Positions 45,284 through 52,805 of a stretch of 64,000 bases of DNA are shown here, piece by piece. The DNA lies in assembly GCF_018070565.1 (NCBI RefSeq), contig NZ_JAGPXL010000017.1, positions 62,001 through 126,000 of the forward strand, written 5' to 3'. This DNA comes from Streptomyces sp. B93. GTDB taxonomy: Bacteria > Actinomycetota > Actinomycetes > Streptomycetales > Streptomycetaceae. Each line of letters begins with the position of its first letter. The stretch's first letter is position 1. The translations under genes were made by a program, and so were the position numbers. The notes under the pieces are model-generated. The model searched no databases and was not told the origin of the DNA. It worked only from the letters and a program-made list of their open reading frames with translations.

Positions 45284-45817
45284 ATGAGCCAGGCGCAGGA
45301 CCACGGGCCCGCCGTGCCACAGACCCGCACGGCACGCCACCGCCGGATCGTGGACATCCTCAACCGGCAACCGGTGCGCTCACAGAGCCAGTTGGCGAAA
45401 CTCCTCGCCGACGACGGGCTGAGCGTCACCCAGGCGACGCTCTCCCGGGACCTCGACGAGCTGAACGCCGTCAAGATCCGCAACAACGACGGCGACCTCA
45501 TCTACGCGGTCCCCAGCGAGGGTGGTTTCCGCACGCCCCGGGCGCCGCTGGGGGAGTCGGCGAAGGAGGAGCGGATGCGGCGGCTCTCGCAGGAGCTGCT
45601 GATCTCCGCCGAGGCGTCGGCCAACCTCGTGGTCCTGCGGACCCCTCCGGGGGCGGCGCAGTTCCTCGCCTCGGCGATCGACCAGGCGGAGCTGCACGAC
45701 ATCCTGGGGACGATCGCCGGTGACGACACGTTGCTGCTGATCAGCCGGGACCCGGGGGGTGGGCAGGCGCTGGCGGACCATCTGCTGCGGCTGGCTCAGA
45801 ACGGGCACGGGCACTGA
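45284..45817 (+). CDS. argR: Arginine repressor
   Basis: A 177-residue repressor. Winged helix-turn-helix at residues about 15-85 (RHRRIVDILNRQPVRSQSQL in part, VTQATLSRDLDELNAVKI) and the hexamerising arginine-binding domain at about 105-175 (TPPGAAQFLASAIDQ, IAGDDTLLLI). It is the last gene of argCJBDR, so it feeds back on its own operon through the ARG boxes at argC, and on argG. Confidence 0.96.
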   Translation: MSQAQDHGPAVPQTRTARHRRIVDILNRQPVRSQSQLAKLLADDGLSVTQATLSRDLDELNAVKIRNNDGDLIYAVPSEGGFRTPRAPLGESAKEERMRRLSQELLISAEASANLVVLRTPPGAAQFLASAIDQAELHDILGTIAGDDTLLLISRDPGGGQALADHLLRLAQNGHGH

Positions 45818-45849
45818 GGCTTTCGCCGTTGCCGGGTGCGGGGCGTCGT

Positions 45850-45877
45850 GGCTGGTCGCGCAGTTCCCCGCGCCCCT
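45850..45877 (+). repeat. Dispersed 28-bp intergenic repeat, copy 3
   Basis: Exact majority form, 33 bases after the argR stop, in the convergent gap to a membrane-protein gene. Left flank GCCGGGTGCGGGGC matches copy 2. Confidence 0.9.
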
Positions 45878-45889
45878 GGGCCGGGACGG

Positions 45890-46459
45890 TTACGCCTTCT
45901 GCGTGGCTCGGCCCAGGCGGACGGCCGAGATGAGGAAGAAGACGCCGCCCAGGAAGGCATAGCCCGCGAGGGAGGTCAGGGCGGCGTCGTCCTTGCCCGC
46001 CTGGGCGAAGAAGGACGCGCCGGCGAGGGTGGAGATGGCGCCGCTGGCGATCATCGCCCACTGGCCGCCCAGCCGGCGCCGGGCGAAGCCGACGACGAGC
46101 TGCACCAGGCCCGCGGTGACGGCCCAGACGCCCCAGACCCGCAGCACGGCCGGGATGCCGGAGGCGGCGGCGACGGCCAGGCCGACGCCGGTGGCGGCAC
46201 TGAGCGCGATGTTGGCGTACAGGCCGCGGACCGGACCGCCGCTGACCTTGGCGGACCTGACGTCGACCACGGCGCAGGCCACGTCGAACAGCGGGTAGAC
46301 CACCAGCAGCGTCGCGCTCAACGGGCCCAGGGACGAGGCGGTCGCGAAGAGCAGGGCGGCCCATCCGGCGGCGAACCCGAAGCGCACGAGGTAGAGCTTG
46401 CGCAGGGCTGCCGCCGCGGGGGCGCCGGTGGTGGGGGTGGTGGCGGCAAGGGTGTCCAT
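45890..46459 (-). CDS. DUF308-like multi-pass membrane protein
   Basis: A 189-residue protein with about six transmembrane helices (for example FGFAAGWAALLFATASSLG, GLVQLVVGFARRR, GYAFLGGVFFLISAV). Layout fits HdeD/DUF308-type proteins; function unknown. It is divergent from a TetR gene with two long inverted operators in between, so it is the likely target of that repressor. ATG 46459. Confidence 0.75.
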   Translation of the reverse strand: MDTLAATTPTTGAPAAAALRKLYLVRFGFAAGWAALLFATASSLGPLSATLLVVYPLFDVACAVVDVRSAKVSGGPVRGLYANIALSAATGVGLAVAAASGIPAVLRVWGVWAVTAGLVQLVVGFARRRLGGQWAMIASGAISTLAGASFFAQAGKDDAALTSLAGYAFLGGVFFLISAVRLGRATQKA

Positions 46460-46485
46460 GGGGTGCCTTCCAGCTGTGCGAAACG

Positions 46486-46506
46486 ATGAGGGAGAACGTT
46501 CGGTCT
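46486..46506. promoter_or_regulatory. TetR operator, left arm
   Basis: ATGAGGGAGAACGTTCGGTCT; its reverse complement recurs at 46543-46563 with one mismatch. It lies 26 bases before the membrane-protein start. Confidence 0.7.
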
Positions 46507-46542
46507 ACCTCGCATCCAAGGGGAGGCGGGTGTGCCCTGTCA

Positions 46543-46563
46543 AGACCGATCGTTCTCCCTCAT
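46543..46563. promoter_or_regulatory. TetR operator, right arm
   Basis: Reads AGACCGATCGTTCTCCCTCAT, 20 of 21 positions complementary to the left arm. It lies 19 bases before the TetR ATG, just upstream of a TAGCCT -10 (46571-46576). Confidence 0.7.
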
Positions 46564-46582
46564 GGTTCGGTAGCCTGGGCGC

Positions 46583-47194
46583 ATGGGCCAGAGCACTAAG
46601 GGAAACAGCACGTCGGAAGCGCGATCGCGGCTGCTCGGCACGGCGACGAGGATCTTCTACGCGGAGGGCATCCACTCCGTCGGCGTCGACCGGATCATCG
46701 CCGAGGCGCAGGTCACCCGCGCCACCCTGTACCGCCACTTCACGGGCAAGGAAGAGCTGGTCCTCGCCTACCTCGGCCTCGCCGACCGGGAGATCCGCGC
46801 GCAGGTCGAGGCGGCCGAGGAGAGCGAGCGGTCGGCGGCCGACAAGGTCCGGGCCGTCAGCCGGTCCATCACCGCGGGCATCCGCTCCCCGGGATTCCGC
46901 GGCTGCGCCTTCCTCAACGCGGCGGCCGAATACCCCGACCCGGCCCACCCGATCCACCAGGCCGTCCTGGCCCACCGGCAGTGGTTCCAGGAGACCGTCA
47001 CACGGTTGCTGGCCCGGGTCGGCGACGCACCGGCCGACGCCGACGGCCGCCACTACGTCATGCTCCGCGACGGTGCCATGGCCGCGGGCTGCCTCTCCGA
47101 CCCCGAACTGGTCTCCGAGACCTTCCTGCGCGGCGTCGAGGGCATCCTGCGAGCGCGCACCGCCTCAGCGCCCGCGCCTGACGCCCGGGTGTGA
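46583..47194 (+). CDS. TetR-family repressor
   Basis: A 203-residue regulator: helix-turn-helix at residues about 15-60 (ATRIFYAEGIHSVGVDRIIAEA in part, RATLYRHFTGKEELVLAYL) and an alpha-helical ligand domain to the end. TAGCCT six bases before the ATG implies a leaderless message. Two near-identical inverted 21-bp sites flank the divergent promoters, so it likely represses both itself and the membrane protein. Ligand unknown. It is convergent with apbE, four bases apart. Confidence 0.88.
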   Translation: MGQSTKGNSTSEARSRLLGTATRIFYAEGIHSVGVDRIIAEAQVTRATLYRHFTGKEELVLAYLGLADREIRAQVEAAEESERSAADKVRAVSRSITAGIRSPGFRGCAFLNAAAEYPDPAHPIHQAVLAHRQWFQETVTRLLARVGDAPADADGRHYVMLRDGAMAAGCLSDPELVSETFLRGVEGILRARTASAPAPDARV

Positions 47195-47198
47195 ACGG

Positions 47199-47999
47199 TC
47201 ACCCGAGCCAGGCGGCCAGCCCCCGGGTGCAGCGCACCTCGTCGCCCGCGGTGATCAGCAGCGCCTCCACCCCGTCCAGCGACTCCAGCCAGGCGAGCCC
47301 CGCCCGCGAACCCATCGCGAAGGCCGCCGTGGCCCAGCAGTCCGCCCAGGTGAGCCGGGGCGCGACCACGGTCACGGCCACCAGGTCGGTCACCGCGGAG
47401 CGGCCCGTGCGCGGATCGACGACATGGGCGCCCCGCTCGGCGGACCCGGAGGTGGCGACGGCCAGTTCGCCGGCCCCGGCGGCGGAGACCACCGCCGCGA
47501 GACCGCCCGGCCGCAGCGGGTCCGCCACCCCGACCCGCCAGGGCCGCCGCACGCCGGGCGTGCCGAGCAGCTGGACGTCGCCGCCGCCGTTGAGGTTGAC
47601 CCCGCTCGCCCCGCCCGCCGCCAGCTGCCGCGCCGCCCGTTCGACCGCCCAGCCCTTGACGATCCCGGTGGGGTCGAGCCGCCCCTCGAAGGACATGCTG
47701 AACCAGCCGTCGCTCACCCGTTCCGCCTCGGCGCCCAGCTCCAGCACCTCGCGGACCTCGGGAGCGCACTCCTCGACGGTCAGTTCACCGCGCGCCAGCC
47801 GGGACACCTGACTGTCCTCGCGGTAGGTGCTGAAGACGGCGTCGGCCTCGTGCAGCCCGGCGACCGCCGCGCTGAGGGCCGGGCGCAGGGCGCCGGGGTC
47901 CCCGCCGCGGACGTCGAAGGAGAAGACGGTCCCCATCGCCTCCTCCACGTGACGCACCGCGGCGGGAGCTGGTGCGGGCTCGGCCACCGGCTCAGCCAC
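47199..47999 (-). CDS. apbE: FAD:protein FMN transferase (ApbE)
   Basis: A 266-residue flavin transferase. Motifs: MGTVFSFDVRG, LHEADAVFSTYREDSQVSRL (in part), RLDPTGIVKGWAVER, GVNLNGGGDVQLLG and RLTWADCWATAAFAMG. ApbE attaches FMN to a Thr in FMN-binding domains of exported redox proteins. Its 5' end overlaps the FMN_bind gene by eight bases, and that protein carries a matching acceptor motif, so substrate and modifier are cotranslated. No signal peptide is obvious, so where modification occurs is unclear. Confidence 0.92.
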   Translation of the reverse strand: MAEPVAEPAPAPAAVRHVEEAMGTVFSFDVRGGDPGALRPALSAAVAGLHEADAVFSTYREDSQVSRLARGELTVEECAPEVREVLELGAEAERVSDGWFSMSFEGRLDPTGIVKGWAVERAARQLAAGGASGVNLNGGGDVQLLGTPGVRRPWRVGVADPLRPGGLAAVVSAAGAGELAVATSGSAERGAHVVDPRTGRSAVTDLVAVTVVAPRLTWADCWATAAFAMGSRAGLAWLESLDGVEALLITAGDEVRCTRGLAAWLG

Positions 48000-48447
48000 C
48001 GGCCTGGTCCACTGCCGATTGCAGGGATTCCTTGTATCCGCCGCTGGTGTAGGTGGCTCCTGACACGGCGTCGATGTCGGCGGTTCCGGCGGTGACGGCG
48101 GCCTGGTTGAGTTTGGGTACGGCGTCGGCGGTGACCTCGGTGCTCTTGCCGCCGCTGGGTGCCTGGACGGCTTCGGCCTGGATGATGCGTCCGCCCTCGA
48201 CGGTGATGCGGACCTGCACGGGCCCGTACTGGGTCTTGGCCACGCTCCCGTCGATCGTGCGAGGACCCGTGGCCCCCGTGCCGCCCTGCGGTGACTGGGC
48301 GGCCGAGGTCTGCTGGGGCGCCGCGTCGTTCGCCGCGGACGCGGAGCCCGGATCGCCGCCCGGTTTCAGCGTCAGCAGCAGCACGATCCCGGACACGGTG
48401 GCGGCGGTGGTGAGCACGACACGCCGGATCGGGTGGCTCTTCCTCAT
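47992..48447 (-). CDS. FMN-binding domain protein, ApbE substrate
   Basis: A 151-residue exported protein. One N-terminal helix (residues about 8-26) acts as signal or anchor. A linker rich in Gln, Thr, Ala and Gly leads to an FMN_bind domain (about 68-150) ending DAVSGATYTSGGYKESL, the SGAT acceptor Thr motif for covalent FMN. It would relay electrons across the envelope. ATG 48447 is preferred over an upstream GTG. The gene lies 61 bases behind the ferric-reductase-like gene and overlaps apbE. Confidence 0.9.
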   Translation of the reverse strand: MRKSHPIRRVVLTTAATVSGIVLLLTLKPGGDPGSASAANDAAPQQTSAAQSPQGGTGATGPRTIDGSVAKTQYGPVQVRITVEGGRIIQAEAVQAPSGGKSTEVTADAVPKLNQAAVTAGTADIDAVSGATYTSGGYKESLQSAVDQAGG

Positions 48448-48508
48448 CGTTGCTTGGCTCCTGGGTGCGCGAAGGGTGCGGGGGACGTCGTCGAGGGGTG
48501 CCCGTCGC

Positions 48509-49891
48509 TCACATCTCGAACGACTCGTGATGGATACGGCGGGCCGGGACACCGGCGCCGCGCAGGGCCTCGTACACCGACTGCGCGAAGCCGGGCGGCC
48601 CGCACAGGAAGACGTCGTGGCGTTCGACGTCGGGGATCTTCCGGCGCAGGGACTCCGCGGAGATGTCCGGGCGTTCCCCGTCCGGGCTGTTGACCGCGTA
48701 CATCAGCCGGGCGCCCCGCTCGTCCGCGATCGCGGCCAGCTCGTCCCACAGGGCGAGGTCGTGGGTGCTGTTGGCGCGGTAGAGGAGGGTGATGTCACCG
48801 GAGGCGCCGGGCAGGGTCTCGAACAGGGCCCGCATCGGGGTGATGCCGACGCCGCCCGCGACCAGCAGCACCTTGCCGCGGCTGCGCCGGGCGGCGGTGA
48901 GCGCGCCGTAGGGGCCCTCGGCCCAGACCCGGGTGCCGGGCTCCAGGTCGCGCAGCCGGGTGCTGTGGTCGCCGATCGCCTTGACGGTGATCCGCAGCAT
49001 GCCGGGGCGGGGCGCCGCCGACAGCGAGTACGGGTGGGAGCTGAACCGCATGCCCGGCGCGAGGAACCGCCATCGGAAGAACTGGCCCGCCTCCGCGCCC
49101 ATCCGGTGCAGCTTCCGCCCGCTGATGAGCACCGACACGATCCCCGGCGTCTCCTCGATCACCGCCTCGACCCGCATCCGGTGGCGCAGGTTGAGCCGGA
49201 GCGGGGTGATGATCCGGTACCAGAGGACCAGCGCGGTGACCGTGCCGTACAGCCCGTACCAGAAGGTCTTCGCGAGGGGTTCGACGGCGAACTCGTTGCC
49301 GACGGCGATCTGGTGCCAGAACGTCAGGAACACCGCCGCGTACATGAGCACATGGATGTGGTACCAGGCGTCGTACGGCATCCTGCGGCGGATGCCGCCG
49401 ATCGAGACCAGGCCGATGAACAGCAGCAGTGCGGTGCCGATCGCGGCCTTCCCCATGTCCGGGAACTGGGTCACCAGGTCGATGAACTGCTGCACCAGAT
49501 AGCCGAGGTCCTTGCCCGCCTGGAGGGCGTAGGCCCAGGTGATGAGGAAGACGTGCGCGATGACCAGGCAGAGCGTGTAGCGGCCGGTCATCGCGTGCCA
49601 GCGGGCCACCCGGTCGGAGCCCACCCGCCGTTCCAGCGCGGGCACCCGGGCCATCTGGAGCACGACCAGCGCCATCAGGTACCCGGCGAGCAGTCCCGTG
49701 ATCCGGCCGGCGCCCAGCACCTGCGCCGTCCGGTCGGCAACGGACGGGGTGTTGTGCCACCACAGCCACAACACCCCGCCCGCGCCGGTCCACAGGGCCA
49801 GCAGCAGCGGTACGGCGGGATTGCGGCGCGGGCGGATGCGGCGCATCGTCTGGCGCCGTGCGGCGCGGCCGCTGGCGAGCGTGGTGGTCAC
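48509..49891 (-). CDS. Ferric-reductase-like transmembrane flavocytochrome
   Basis: A 460-residue protein. A six-helix heme-binding core spans residues about 25-235 with His ligands in WHAMTGRYTLCLVIAHVF (in part) and YHIHVLMYAAVF. It is followed by a FAD-binding domain (HPYSLSAAP) and an NADPH/NAD domain (LLVAGGVGITPMRALFE, VFLCGPPGFAQSVYEAL). It moves electrons from cytoplasmic NAD(P)H through the membrane. GTG 49891 follows GGAGGA. With the adjacent FMN_bind and ApbE genes it forms a complete extracytosolic electron-transfer module; the terminal acceptor is unknown. Confidence 0.92.
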   Translation of the reverse strand: MTTTLASGRAARRQTMRRIRPRRNPAVPLLLALWTGAGGVLWLWWHNTPSVADRTAQVLGAGRITGLLAGYLMALVVLQMARVPALERRVGSDRVARWHAMTGRYTLCLVIAHVFLITWAYALQAGKDLGYLVQQFIDLVTQFPDMGKAAIGTALLLFIGLVSIGGIRRRMPYDAWYHIHVLMYAAVFLTFWHQIAVGNEFAVEPLAKTFWYGLYGTVTALVLWYRIITPLRLNLRHRMRVEAVIEETPGIVSVLISGRKLHRMGAEAGQFFRWRFLAPGMRFSSHPYSLSAAPRPGMLRITVKAIGDHSTRLRDLEPGTRVWAEGPYGALTAARRSRGKVLLVAGGVGITPMRALFETLPGASGDITLLYRANSTHDLALWDELAAIADERGARLMYAVNSPDGERPDISAESLRRKIPDVERHDVFLCGPPGFAQSVYEALRGAGVPARRIHHESFEM

Positions 49892-49981
49892 GGTTCCTCC
49901 GGGGCGGGGGACGGGGGGAGTGTCGTGGTCCCTCGGCCCAGAGATACGTGCGGGACGGCCCCGGTGTTCAGCGGCGCCGGT

Positions 49982-50680
49982 TCAGTAGCGGGTGATCGCG
50001 GTGGCGCCGTCGGCGGTGCCCACCGCGATGTGCGGCCGCCGCGCGGGCGTCACCCACGTGAGGACGCGGCGCATCGCCTCCGCGGGCACCGACACACAGC
50101 CGGCCGTCGCGCCGCGCCCGTCGACGTGCAGGAAGATCCCGGCGCCGCGCCCGCGCACCGGCTGGCGGTAGTTGAAGCCGATGACGAGGGCGTGCGCGTA
50201 CTGGGTGCCGTAGGAGATGAGGTGCTCGGCCTCGGTGGCGCGGCAGTCCGCGGCGCGCGGCTCGGACCAGCGGTTGTAGGCGCGCGAGTCGTTGTCCTGG
50301 CACCACCAGGAGTTCTGCCGCACCGGCCGGTAGGGGTACGTGGTCCCCGGGGGCGCCTCCTTGATGCCGAAGGCGTACGGCAGGTCGTACAGGCCGGTGG
50401 GGGTGGTGTCGGTGCCCTGGCGCCGGGTGCCGCCCTCGGTGAGGCCGCCCGCGCCGAAGCGGGCCGGTGCGGAACCGGCCCGAGTCCAGCGTCCGTCGCG
50501 CAGGTCCCACCAGGTGAGCGTGCCCGTGGTGGCGCCCGTCGTCGGGGCCACGGCGGTGATCAGCTGGCTGCCGCCGCCGGTGTCGGCCATCCGGCCGGGC
50601 AGCGCGCCCCGGTCGGCGGGGGCGGCACCGAGGAGGGCGGCGCAGGTCAGCAGGGACGCGAGGGCGGCGGCGGTGCGCAT
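49982..50680 (-). CDS. Exported L,D-transpeptidase-like (YkuD) protein
   Basis: A 232-residue secreted protein with a signal peptide (residues 1-20). The catalytic motif is present: His in IFLHVDGRG, then ATAGCVSVP with the nucleophilic Cys. Earlier segments GTDTTPTGLYDLP and YGTQYAHALVIGFNY fit the catalytic-fold core. Such enzymes form 3-3 cross-links in peptidoglycan or cleave related peptides. Only the catalytic domain is present, without a peptidoglycan-binding module. Not in the redox operon, although on the same strand 90 bases upstream of it. Confidence 0.85.
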   Translation of the reverse strand: MRTAAALASLLTCAALLGAAPADRGALPGRMADTGGGSQLITAVAPTTGATTGTLTWWDLRDGRWTRAGSAPARFGAGGLTEGGTRRQGTDTTPTGLYDLPYAFGIKEAPPGTTYPYRPVRQNSWWCQDNDSRAYNRWSEPRAADCRATEAEHLISYGTQYAHALVIGFNYRQPVRGRGAGIFLHVDGRGATAGCVSVPAEAMRRVLTWVTPARRPHIAVGTADGATAITRY

Positions 50681-50746
50681 GGCTCCGACGCTAACGGCCG
50701 GTGGCGGCCCCGCCAGCCCGGCTGCTCCGGACGGGCGGTGCGGGTG

Positions 50747-51337
50747 CTAGGACAGGTCGAGCGGCGGGAGCGGCAGGGGCACCCCGGGCAGGCCGTCCAT
50801 GCTGGTGGCGATGTGTTCCTTCTTGGCGAAGTAGGCGCTCAGGGAAGTGTCGTCCTCGCGCGCGAAACGCTTGGCGTGCAGTTCGCGGTCGCTCTCGTAC
50901 GCCATGTAGGGCACCGCGTAGCCGCAGCTGTCGCGGATGTGCTCGGCGGTGACGACGATGATCGCGCGCAGGCCGTGCGCGGCCGGGTCGATGTCGGGGA
51001 AGCGGGCGAGGAGGTCCGCGAAGCGCGGGTCGTCGCGGAAGACCGGCTCGCCGCGGCCGTGCACCCGGACGATGTTCGGGGGGCCCTGGAAGGCGCACCA
51101 CATCAGCGTGATCCGCCCGTTCTCGCGCAGATGGGCCACGGTCTCGGAGTGGGAACCCGCGAAGTCCAGGTAGGCGACGGTGCGTTCGTCGAGCACGGCG
51201 AAGGAGCCCTTGAGGCCCTTGGGGGAGAGGTTGACGGTGCCGTCGGCGGTGAGCGGGGCGGTCGCGGTGAAGAAGAGGGGCTGCGCCTCGATGAAGTCGC
51301 GGAGTCTGCCGTCTATGCGCTCGTATGTCTTTCCCAT
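50747..51337 (-). CDS. Pyridoxamine 5'-phosphate oxidase-fold (split-barrel) protein
   Basis: A 196-residue flavin/F420-binding split-barrel protein. The N-terminal YERIDGRLRDFIEAQPLFF, VNLSPKGLKGSFAVLDE and GRITLMWCAFQGPPNIVRVHG mark the family. A longer C-terminal helix region (about 135-196) is typical of the Streptomyces subfamily. Cofactor and substrate unknown. It has an AT-rich promoter and a start codon at the predicted transcript start. Confidence 0.82.
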   Translation of the reverse strand: MGKTYERIDGRLRDFIEAQPLFFTATAPLTADGTVNLSPKGLKGSFAVLDERTVAYLDFAGSHSETVAHLRENGRITLMWCAFQGPPNIVRVHGRGEPVFRDDPRFADLLARFPDIDPAAHGLRAIIVVTAEHIRDSCGYAVPYMAYESDRELHAKRFAREDDTSLSAYFAKKEHIATSMDGLPGVPLPLPPLDLS

Positions 51338-51344
51338 GGTGAGG

Positions 51345-51373
51345 ATTATTCGACATTTTCCTTTGTTTGTCTA
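51345..51373 (-). promoter_or_regulatory. Promoter of the split-barrel flavoprotein gene
   Basis: On the minus strand TAGACA (51373-51368), 17 bases, AATAAT (51350-51345). The transcript start would fall at about 51338, one base from the ATG. The stretch is strikingly AT-rich for this genome. Confidence 0.65.
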
Positions 51374-51412
51374 AAGAAATATCCGGCGGGGATGGGCGTG
51401 AGGGGAGGGAGA

Positions 51413-51462
51413 TTGACGAACCATGCGGACTCCTGCATACTCATGCATGTCAGCGAATGCAG
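51413..51462 (+). promoter_or_regulatory. argG promoter with ARG boxes
   Basis: TTGACG (51413-51418), 17 bases, CATACT (51436-51441). Overlapping ArgR-like halves TGCATACTCATGCATG and GCGAATGCAG run from 51434 to 51462. Repression by ArgR is expected. Confidence 0.7.
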
Positions 51463-51477
51463 TGTGAGGAGAAACCC

Positions 51478-52671
51478 GTGACCGAGCGCGTCGTACTCGC
51501 CTACTCAGGCGGTCTGGACACCTCCGTCGCCATCGGCTGGATCGCCGAGGAGACCGGCGCCGAGGTCATCGCCGTTGCCGTGGACGTCGGCCAGGGCGGC
51601 GAGGACCTGGACGTCATCCGCAAGCGCGCGCTCGCCTGCGGGGCCGTCGAGGCCGAGGTCGCCGACGCCAAGGACGAGTTCGCCGAGGAGTACTGCCTCC
51701 CCGCGATCAAGGCCAACGCCCTCTACATGGACCGCTACCCGCTGGTCTCCGCCCTCTCCCGGCCGACGATCGTCAAGCACCTCGTCGCCGCCGCCCAGAA
51801 GCACGGCGCCGGCACCGTCGCCCACGGCTGCACCGGCAAGGGCAACGACCAGGTCCGCTTCGAGGCGGGCATCGTCGCCCTCGCCCCCGACCTGAAGTGC
51901 ATCGCCCCGGTCCGCGACTACGCCATGACCCGCGACAAGGCCATCGCCTTCTGCGAGGAGAAGGGCCTGCCGATCGCGACCACCAAGAAGTCTCCGTACT
52001 CGATCGACCAGAACGTCTTCGGCCGCGCCATCGAGACCGGCTTCCTGGAGGACATCTGGAACGCCCCGATCGAGGACATCTACGAGTACACCCAGAACCC
52101 GGCCGTCACCCGGGAGCCCGACGAGGTGGTCATCACCTTCAAGCAGGGCGTCCCGGTCGCCATCGACGGCAAGCCCGTCACCGTCCTCCAGGCCATCCAG
52201 CAGCTCAACGAGCGCGCGGGCGCCCAGGGCGTCGGCCGGATCGACATGGTCGAGGACCGCCTCGTCGGCATCAAGTCCCGCGAGGTCTACGAGGCCCCCG
52301 GCGCGATCGCCCTGATCACCGCCCACCAGGAGCTGGAGAACGTCACCGTCGAGCGCGAACTCGCCCGCTACAAGCGCGGCGTGGAGCAGCGCTGGAGCGA
52401 GCTGGTCTACGACGGCCAGTGGTTCTCCCCGCTCAAGCGCGCCCTGGACGGCTTCGTCGACGAGGCCAGCCAGCACGTCAACGGCGACATCCGGATGACC
52501 CTGCACGGCGGTCGCGCCGTCGTCACCGGCCGCCGCTCGGAGTCGTCGCTCTACGACTTCAACCTCGCCACCTACGACACCGGCGACACCTTCGACCAGG
52601 CCGCCGCCAAGGGCTTCATCGACATCTACAGCCTGTCGTCGAAGATCGCCGCGAAGCGGGACCTGGTCTGA
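51478..52671 (+). CDS. argG: Argininosuccinate synthase
   Basis: A 397-residue enzyme: ATP loop AYSGGLDTSVAIGW, HGCTGKGNDQVRFE, and KKSPYSIDQNVFGR. It joins citrulline and aspartate at the expense of ATP. Start GTG 51478 with GGAGA spacing. Downstream argH is 134 bases away, separated by a repeat-containing spacer, so the two genes may be partly uncoupled. Confidence 0.97.
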   Translation: MTERVVLAYSGGLDTSVAIGWIAEETGAEVIAVAVDVGQGGEDLDVIRKRALACGAVEAEVADAKDEFAEEYCLPAIKANALYMDRYPLVSALSRPTIVKHLVAAAQKHGAGTVAHGCTGKGNDQVRFEAGIVALAPDLKCIAPVRDYAMTRDKAIAFCEEKGLPIATTKKSPYSIDQNVFGRAIETGFLEDIWNAPIEDIYEYTQNPAVTREPDEVVITFKQGVPVAIDGKPVTVLQAIQQLNERAGAQGVGRIDMVEDRLVGIKSREVYEAPGAIALITAHQELENVTVERELARYKRGVEQRWSELVYDGQWFSPLKRALDGFVDEASQHVNGDIRMTLHGGRAVVTGRRSESSLYDFNLATYDTGDTFDQAAAKGFIDIYSLSSKIAAKRDLV

Positions 52672-52687
52672 CGGGCCGGTCGCTCTG

Positions 52688-52777
52688 GCCGGGGAACCGC
52701 GGGTCCGCAGTGGCTGGTCGCGCCCACGCGGCGGAGCCGCATGTCGATACCGCCCCGCGCCCCTTTCGGGGCGCCTT
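52688..52777 (+). repeat. Dispersed intergenic repeat, copy 4, interrupted by an insertion
   Basis: Left half GGCTGGTCGCG (52712-52722) and right half CCCCGCGCCCCT (52753-52764) are separated by 30 bases that include the hairpin GCGGC-GGA-GCCGC; normally only AGTT-type bases join the two halves. A GGGGCGCC tail follows, pairing with GGCGCC-like bases. It lies between argG and argH. Confidence 0.75.
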
Positions 52778-52805
52778 CCATCACCACTCTCGAGGAGTAC
52801 AGGCA

